Assembly: GCA_958449715.1 (NCBI GenBank) | Contig: CAUDIU010000003.1 | Location: forward strand, 1 to 48,980 | From: an uncultured Clostridium sp. | GTDB lineage: Bacteria > Cyanobacteriota > Vampirovibrionia > Gastranaerophilales > Gastranaerophilaceae | DNA length: 48,980 nucleotides | Direction: 5' to 3' | Program-made: the position numbers and the translations under genes | Notes under the pieces: model-generated | Told to the model about the DNA's origin: nothing | Seen by the model: only the letters and a program-made list of their open reading frames with translations | Databases searched by the model: none | Shown: one piece after another, positions 44,112 through 48,980 of the stretch | How positions within the stretch are numbered: position 1 is the stretch's first letter | Layout of the letters: every line of letters starts with the position of its first letter

Positions 44112-45290
44112 GTGGCAAATATTAGAATTGATAAAAAAGAAGTCATAAAAGGATTAAATGCAGGTTGTATTGCCGCAGGAGGAATGTTAGACCATCAAGT
44201 TTTTATATTTGGTGCGGGGTTTTCGAAGGCAATTAATTCTAAATATCCAACATTAAAAGAATTAAGTAAGTCAGTAAATGAAAGATTTTTAAGACTTGTA
44301 AATGATCAGAGTGGTTGTTTTGATAAGGCGACAACTTGTATTGCAAATTATTATTTTTCTATCCCAAAACAAATTAGAGATAATTTTGAAAATTTGCTTA
44401 CTTATTTAAATTCGACTTTTCCTTGGAAAACTGATGTAGAAGTTAATTTAGACAAAGCGCTTTACCTTGATATATTGAAGCAGTTATCTCGCGAGTTACA
44501 ATATTTACCAGAACAATTTGATAATAAGTGGTTAAAATTAGGCACATTTATTAATAAAAGAGAAGCAACTTGTTTGACGTTTAACTATGATTTGCTTTTG
44601 GAAAAATTGTTGTGTAATACATCAAGGACTAATAATGTTAATAAAGAAAATAAAAGAATAGTTGATTATAAATACAAAAATTACTATAAAGTTAATTTTG
44701 AAAATTTCGATGTTGTAAATTATTTAAGCCATGAGGATATAAGTGAACCTTCTATTTTTAAGCTACATGGATCTATAAACTGGATTTACAAATCTAACAG
44801 TTTGCCAGATAAAATTTTATTTAATGGTAGAACAAATAATTACAGTGTTCCAGAAGGATATTCTCCATATATAGTTCCACCAGTTAACGACAAAACAAGT
44901 TTTTATAATAATTCATACTTAAACCAACTTTGGTATTCTGCAAAAGAATCATTAGCTATGGCTGATAATATATATATTATAGGTTATTCTTTCCCTAAGA
45001 CTGATTTATCATCTGAGTTTTTAATGAAATTTGCATTACAAAGTGAATGGTATAATAAGGATTTACAGAGAAATATATATTATGTAAATCTTAAAGAAAA
45101 CTCAAGTTTAGAGACGTTGTGCAATAATTATAATGTAAAATTAGAACAAATAACTTGTAAAAATTGTGCACATCATAAAAGAGCTGGAGTAAGTTCATAT
45201 TGTAAGAATTGTAAAGATACTCCTTTAGATAAATTTATTAGAAGGGTAATAAATAAAAAGTTAAAAGAGGATACAGTTAATGCAGACTAA
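44112..45290 (+). CDS. SIR2-like (predicted NAD-dependent) effector with C-terminal zinc finger
   Basis: 392 residues, GTG start directly after the hsdM stop. The N-terminus has a SIR2-like Rossmann fold: HQVFIFGAGFSKAI (GAGFS 34-38, NAD loop), CLTFNYDLLLEKLL (N158 in the F-N-Y-D motif), KLHGSINWIYK (H219, catalytic His), and IIGYSFPKTDLSSEFL. The last 40 residues carry C-x2-C ... C-x2-C (CKNCAHHKRAGVSSYCKNCK), a zinc knuckle. SIR2-like domains of defence proteins such as ThsA deplete NAD+. Its 3' end overlaps hsdS by 11 bases, so it is built into the restriction operon rather than next to it. Confidence 0.85.
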   Translation: MANIRIDKKEVIKGLNAGCIAAGGMLDHQVFIFGAGFSKAINSKYPTLKELSKSVNERFLRLVNDQSGCFDKATTCIANYYFSIPKQIRDNFENLLTYLNSTFPWKTDVEVNLDKALYLDILKQLSRELQYLPEQFDNKWLKLGTFINKREATCLTFNYDLLLEKLLCNTSRTNNVNKENKRIVDYKYKNYYKVNFENFDVVNYLSHEDISEPSIFKLHGSINWIYKSNSLPDKILFNGRTNNYSVPEGYSPYIVPPVNDKTSFYNNSYLNQLWYSAKESLAMADNIYIIGYSFPKTDLSSEFLMKFALQSEWYNKDLQRNIYYVNLKENSSLETLCNNYNVKLEQITCKNCAHHKRAGVSSYCKNCKDTPLDKFIRRVINKKLKEDTVNAD

Positions 45291-46425
45291 ACCTAAATTA
45301 AGATTTAAAGATAAAAATGGAAATGCTTATCCCGAATGGAAAACAAAAAGAGCTGAAGAAATATTTAAAAATAAAACCATTAAAAATATGGCTGAATTAC
45401 CTGTACTTTCTGTAACTCAAGATAGGGGTACTATTTTGAGAGAAGATTGTGGTATCAATATGAAATACGATAAAACAGCTTTGAATACATATAAATTAGT
45501 CAATAAAGGCGATTTTATAATAAGTTTACGTTCTTTTCAAGGAGGATTGGAATATAGCGACCTTGATGGAATTGTTAGCCCTGCATATACTGTACTTTGT
45601 CCTCTAATTAATATTAATAATGCTTTTTATAAATATTATTTGAAAACATACAATTTTATTTGTAGTTTAAATATTGCTGTGGAAGGAATTAGAGACGGAA
45701 AGCAAATTAGTTATAATTCCTTCAAAACTATTAAATTAAATTATCCTTGTCTTGAGGAGCAGGAGAAGATTGCGGGATTTTTGAGCAAGGTCGATGAGTT
45801 GATTAATGAGTGTGAAGGTGAGGTTAAAGACCTTGAAGAACAAAAGAAAGGGCTTATGCAAAAAATCTTTTCTCAACAAATCCGCTTCAAAGACTCCAAC
45901 AACCCCTACCCAGATTGGGAAGAAAAATATGTAAATGAGGTTTGTGATATATCTACAGGCAAGGGTAATACGCAAGATAAAGAAGACAATGGCATTTATC
46001 CTTTTTATGTACGTTCACCTATAATAGAAAGAAGTAATAAATACATATTTGATGGAGAGGCTGTACTTACTGTTGGTGATGGAGTTGGTACAGGGAAAGT
46101 TTATCATTATGTAAAGGGGAAATTTAATTTCCATCAAAGAGTATATAAAATGTCCAATTTTAATGGAATATTGGGAAAATATTTTTATTATTATTTTTCA
46201 ACACATTTCTATGACCGTGTAAAAAAGATGACGGCAAAAACTTCGGTAGATTCTGTTCGACTGGAAATGATATCAAAAATGGCTTTATTAATACCTTGCC
46301 AAGAAGAGCAAGAAAAGATAGCAAAAGTATTATCCAAAATGGATGAGCTTATTGAAGAGAAAAAAGCACTCCTTTCTGACTGGCAACAGTTCAAAAAAGG
46401 CTTACTCCAACAAATGTTTGTGTAA
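45280..46425 (+). CDS. hsdS: type I restriction enzyme specificity subunit (HsdS)
   Basis: Selects the bipartite target sequence for the enzyme. 381 residues in the standard two-fold layout. TRD1 is about 15-150. A conserved spacer helix follows: 'EEQEKIAGFLSKVDELINECEGEVKDLEEQKKGLMQKIF'. TRD2 is about 200-335, and a second conserved helix reads 'EEQEKIAKVLSKMDELIEEKKALLSDWQQFKKGLLQQMF'. Each TRD is opened by 'YPEWKTK' or 'YPDWEEK'. The start is behind AGAGGA within the SIR2-like gene. Confidence 0.97.
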   Translation: MQTKPKLRFKDKNGNAYPEWKTKRAEEIFKNKTIKNMAELPVLSVTQDRGTILREDCGINMKYDKTALNTYKLVNKGDFIISLRSFQGGLEYSDLDGIVSPAYTVLCPLININNAFYKYYLKTYNFICSLNIAVEGIRDGKQISYNSFKTIKLNYPCLEEQEKIAGFLSKVDELINECEGEVKDLEEQKKGLMQKIFSQQIRFKDSNNPYPDWEEKYVNEVCDISTGKGNTQDKEDNGIYPFYVRSPIIERSNKYIFDGEAVLTVGDGVGTGKVYHYVKGKFNFHQRVYKMSNFNGILGKYFYYYFSTHFYDRVKKMTAKTSVDSVRLEMISKMALLIPCQEEQEKIAKVLSKMDELIEEKKALLSDWQQFKKGLLQQMFV

Positions 46426-46440
46426 TAGGAGGTTGTTATT

Positions 46441-47565
46441 TTGTTTATTGATGAGTTAAGTTTTCCAGTAGAGAATATAATCTTTCCAGTAGGACAAGGA
46501 GGGTTGTTCTTAGGTTTGATTAAATATCGAGAATCCCAAAATTCTAAAACAAAAACTTTTGCTTATATATATGATTGTGGAAATATAAAAAGAACATATT
46601 TAGAAACCTCTATAAACAATTTAATAAATATTTTAAAAAATACAAATGAAATTTCACCATTAACCCATATTTATATTTTTATATCTCATGTGCATAATGA
46701 CCATATTAGTGGGTTAAAATTATTAAAACAAAAATTAGAAAAATGTAAATTCAATCTACATTCTACACCTGTTCTTGTAATGCCTTATATGGATGCAGTT
46801 GAAAAGAATTTAATTATAGGGTTAGATATTTTATATAAAAGATACACTGGTATTTTAACAGATCCAGAATCCTATTTTGGCGGTTATTTTGATATTATAT
46901 ACTTAACAGACGAACAAGATAATTCAAGGGATATTGCTCCTGAAAATAAAGATTTTTCTCCCAAGTCTTTTAAATGTTATTCAATACCAAAAACAGCAAT
47001 TAATGGTTTAGGTATTAAAGTTTTTAATCATAGTGAAAATTTTACATTTAACACATTAGCTGGTTTATGGGGATTAAAAGCATTTTATAAACGTTTTAAC
47101 ATATCAAATGAATTAAAAGAAGAAATTAAGGGGATGGGCTACAATAGCATAGATAGCATTAATTTTGATAATATAAATAATCGGCTAAAAACGGAATTAA
47201 AAGATAAACTAAATCTGTCATCATTATGTTTGTATTCAGGGCTGCTAGATGATCGTAAAATTTGTGGTTGGATGCATACAGGTGATTTCAATTTTAAAAA
47301 TAAGAAAGCTCTTGAAAATTTTTGCAAGCATTATGTTTCTGTTTTGGATAATATTCAAGTTTTACAAATTCCTCACCATGGTTCTGCAAAGAATTCATCA
47401 AATGAAATTTTTAAAATATTTAAACACTTAAAATTTAAGTATATTACGATGCAGGAAAATCCCAATGGCCGACAAGAACCTAAATTATCTCCAGAATATA
47501 CTAATGATAAAACAATTTACTTAGCAACAGAAAATAAAAGAATTAAAACATTTTTAGGATTTTGA
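46441..47565 (+). CDS. metallo-beta-lactamase-fold hydrolase, last gene of the restriction operon
   Basis: 374 residues starting at TTG (46441) seven bases after TAGGAGG, and 15 bases after hsdS. 'FPVGQGGLFLGLIKY' opens the MBL fold, 'ISHVHNDHISGL' supplies H83-x-H85-x-D87-H88, 'GWMHTGDFNF' has Asp282, and 'QIPHHGSAKN' (H312-H313) resembles the His-rich loop of the ComEC-type hydrolase domain. A segment (90-230) is inserted between the first two motifs. Nucleic-acid or nucleotide hydrolysis is likely, but not shown. Not usual for type I systems. Confidence 0.85.
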   Translation: MFIDELSFPVENIIFPVGQGGLFLGLIKYRESQNSKTKTFAYIYDCGNIKRTYLETSINNLINILKNTNEISPLTHIYIFISHVHNDHISGLKLLKQKLEKCKFNLHSTPVLVMPYMDAVEKNLIIGLDILYKRYTGILTDPESYFGGYFDIIYLTDEQDNSRDIAPENKDFSPKSFKCYSIPKTAINGLGIKVFNHSENFTFNTLAGLWGLKAFYKRFNISNELKEEIKGMGYNSIDSINFDNINNRLKTELKDKLNLSSLCLYSGLLDDRKICGWMHTGDFNFKNKKALENFCKHYVSVLDNIQVLQIPHHGSAKNSSNEIFKIFKHLKFKYITMQENPNGRQEPKLSPEYTNDKTIYLATENKRIKTFLGF

Positions 47566-47650
47566 CTTTGATACGAATTGTGTCTTTTTGGTTGATATTA
47601 TAGGGGAATAGAGTGATAGATGTTTATACAAGTATTAATGAGGTATTTGT

Positions 47651-47968
47651 ATGGCATTAAATATTTTTGAAAAACGGATCAAGGCTTGGAATGAAAAATA
47701 TCCACCCCTATCCCCTGAAATTCTTCGCAAAATTAACAAGCTTGTTGAACAATATGACAAAACTCAACAAGTAGAAAAAGATTCTAAAGTTCTATCAATA
47801 ACTGACGGAACAAAATTAGTCAGAGAATTTAAAGGTCGAAGATATACCGTGCTTGTTTTACAAGACGGTTACGAATTCAACGGTTCCAAGTATAAAAGTC
47901 TTTCTGCTGTTGCTAATAAAATTACAGGAACTCGTTGGAATGGTAAGAAATTTTTTGGAGTAGCATAA
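47651..47968 (+). CDS. DUF2924 protein
   Basis: 105 residues: 'LSITDGTKLVREFKGRRYTVLVLQDGYEFNGSKYKSLSAVANKITGTRWNGKKFFGVA' matches the DUF2924 pattern 'GTRLVREWxGRxHxVxVxxDGFxYxGxxYxSLSxIAxxITGTxWSGxxFFGL'. Such genes sit directly before serine recombinases in many genomes and may assist them. The TAA stop shares its last A with the ATG of the recombinase. Confidence 0.9.
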   Translation: MALNIFEKRIKAWNEKYPPLSPEILRKINKLVEQYDKTQQVEKDSKVLSITDGTKLVREFKGRRYTVLVLQDGYEFNGSKYKSLSAVANKITGTRWNGKKFFGVA

Positions 47969-48980
47969 TGACAAAGAAAATCAGATGTGCAATTTATACT
48001 AGAAAATCCACAGAAGAAGGACTTGAACAAGATTTTAATTCTCTCGATGCACAAAGAGAAGCTTGTGAATCTTATATAAAATCTCAAAAGCACGAAGGCT
48101 GGAGTCTTTTAACTAAAAAATACGATGATGGAGGATATTCAGGCGGGACAATGGATCGTCCGGCATTTAAACAACTTCTACAAGATATTGAAAATGATGA
48201 AATTGATATTGTTGTAGTATATAAAGTTGATAGGTTAACACGTTCTTTGATGGATTTTTCAAAGATAATCGAGATATTTGACAAGCACAACGCTTCCTTT
48301 GTTTCCATAACCCAGCATTTCAATACAACAACGTCAATGGGACGGTTAACTCTAAATATTTTGCTATCCTTTGCACAATTTGAAAGAGAAGTTACAGGAG
48401 AGCGAATTCGAGATAAATTTGAAGCTTCAAGGCAAAAAGGGCTTTGGGTTAATGGTGCCACACCTTATGGTTATACAAAAGATGAACACCACGTTCTACA
48501 ACCTCAACAACCATTTGCAGATAACGTTAAATTTATTTTTGAAGAATATCTCAAGGTTAAAAATGTTATTAAGTTAAAAGAGAGCCTTAATCAAAAAGGG
48601 ATTCTTTCAAGAACAGGAAAAACATTCCCAAAATCAAATTTGTATCGGATGCTTGCCAATAAAGTTTATTTAGGTAAAATTCCTCACAAAAACAAAGTCT
48701 ATGATGCACTACATCTGCCGATTGTTTCAGAAGAACTGTTTAATGCTGTTCAAAATCTGCTACTTTTAAATGCAACAGAGCGCAAACATAGGACAAATGC
48801 AAAAGTTGGAACACTGTTATCCGGATTACTTTATGATGATAAAGGAAATCTTATGTCTCCGACTTACAGCAAAAGCGGGAACAAGTTGTATAGATATTAT
48901 ATTAGTCAAGCACTGAAAGACCCAGGCAGATGCGAGCGAGGTGATATTACCAAAATTTCAGCAGGTGAAATTGAAAAGTA
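47968..48980 (+). CDS. large serine recombinase, 3' end outside window
   Basis: Start at ATG 47968 behind GGAGTAG, one base overlapping the DUF2924 stop; 337 codons are visible with no stop. The resolvase domain has 'CAIYTRKSTEEG' with the catalytic Ser, 'YDDGGYSGGTMDRPAF', 'DIVVVYKVDRLTRSLMDF', and 'AQFEREVTGERIRDKFEASRQKG'. The recombinase domain follows ('GATPYGYTK', 'LNQKGILSRTGKTFP', 'YLGKIPHKNKVYD'), then the start of the zinc-ribbon part. This is the family of phage and island integrases of the large-serine type. It likely moved the restriction island; attachment sites are not in this window. Confidence 0.96.
   Translation, partial: MTKKIRCAIYTRKSTEEGLEQDFNSLDAQREACESYIKSQKHEGWSLLTKKYDDGGYSGGTMDRPAFKQLLQDIENDEIDIVVVYKVDRLTRSLMDFSKIIEIFDKHNASFVSITQHFNTTTSMGRLTLNILLSFAQFEREVTGERIRDKFEASRQKGLWVNGATPYGYTKDEHHVLQPQQPFADNVKFIFEEYLKVKNVIKLKESLNQKGILSRTGKTFPKSNLYRMLANKVYLGKIPHKNKVYDALHLPIVSEELFNAVQNLLLLNATERKHRTNAKVGTLLSGLLYDDKGNLMSPTYSKSGNKLYRYYISQALKDPGRCERGDITKISAGEIEK

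Overview
The window is AT-rich DNA from a bacterium that looks like a gut member of the non-photosynthetic Cyanobacteria (Gastranaerophilales / 'Melainabacteria'). This is inference, based on the very low GC, the AFTLAE-type prepilin signal at 16.2-16.9 kb, the Gram-negative set of small secreted proteins, and recurring short Asn-rich N-termini ending in a P-x-F motif. No 16S rRNA gene is present to settle it.

Bases 1-3.6 kb: the end of an esterase gene, a secreted glycine-rich protein, tRNA-Glu(CTC), a cupin protein and a 14-helix drug exporter with a hairpin-bearing leader. Bases 3.7-9.1 kb are accessory: an HNH-type nuclease with a long insertion, a GNAT-like protein, two envelope proteins, and a 1.66 kb segment bounded by two near-identical 45-bp repeats. 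One repeat sits at the 3' end of an intact tRNA-Arg(TCT), the other beside a decayed tRNA 3' end. The segment carries a phage-type protein gene and a membrane-anchored WYL-domain gene, so it reads as a prophage or island remnant.

Bases 9.3-34.9 kb are mostly housekeeping: alaS, dut, DUF2752 and TM2-domain membrane proteins, a GH57 glycosidase, a pilin-like protein, an XRE regulator, an ACT-domain protein, a sodium:alanine symporter with a structured leader, glycosyltransferases, nagZ, an aquaporin, pgeF, folate genes (a pabB-pabC fusion plus pabA), an HD phosphohydrolase, a YkgJ-type Cys-cluster protein, a DUF2130 protein and a calpain-like cysteine protease. Several small secreted proteins lie among them.

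Bases 35-48.98 kb form a defence island. It opens with a 712-residue protein that has a C-terminal nitrilase-fold domain and an unusual, possibly frameshifted, Cys-rich N-terminus. Two small minus-strand genes follow. Then comes a compact six-gene operon: hsdR, an HNH-DGQHR fusion, hsdM, a SIR2-like gene, hsdS and a metallo-beta-lactamase-fold gene. A DUF2924 gene and a large serine recombinase, cut by the window edge, close the island and probably mobilised it.

The best candidate for an undescribed system is this composite type I restriction operon. A putative NAD-directed effector (SIR2-like) lies between the methylase and specificity genes, and a second nuclease with a DndB-type DGQHR domain lies between the nuclease/translocase and methylase genes. 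The arrangement resembles guard systems such as PrrC in the EcoprrI locus, where an abortive effector is built into a type I enzyme operon. That functional reading is inference from gene order and motifs.
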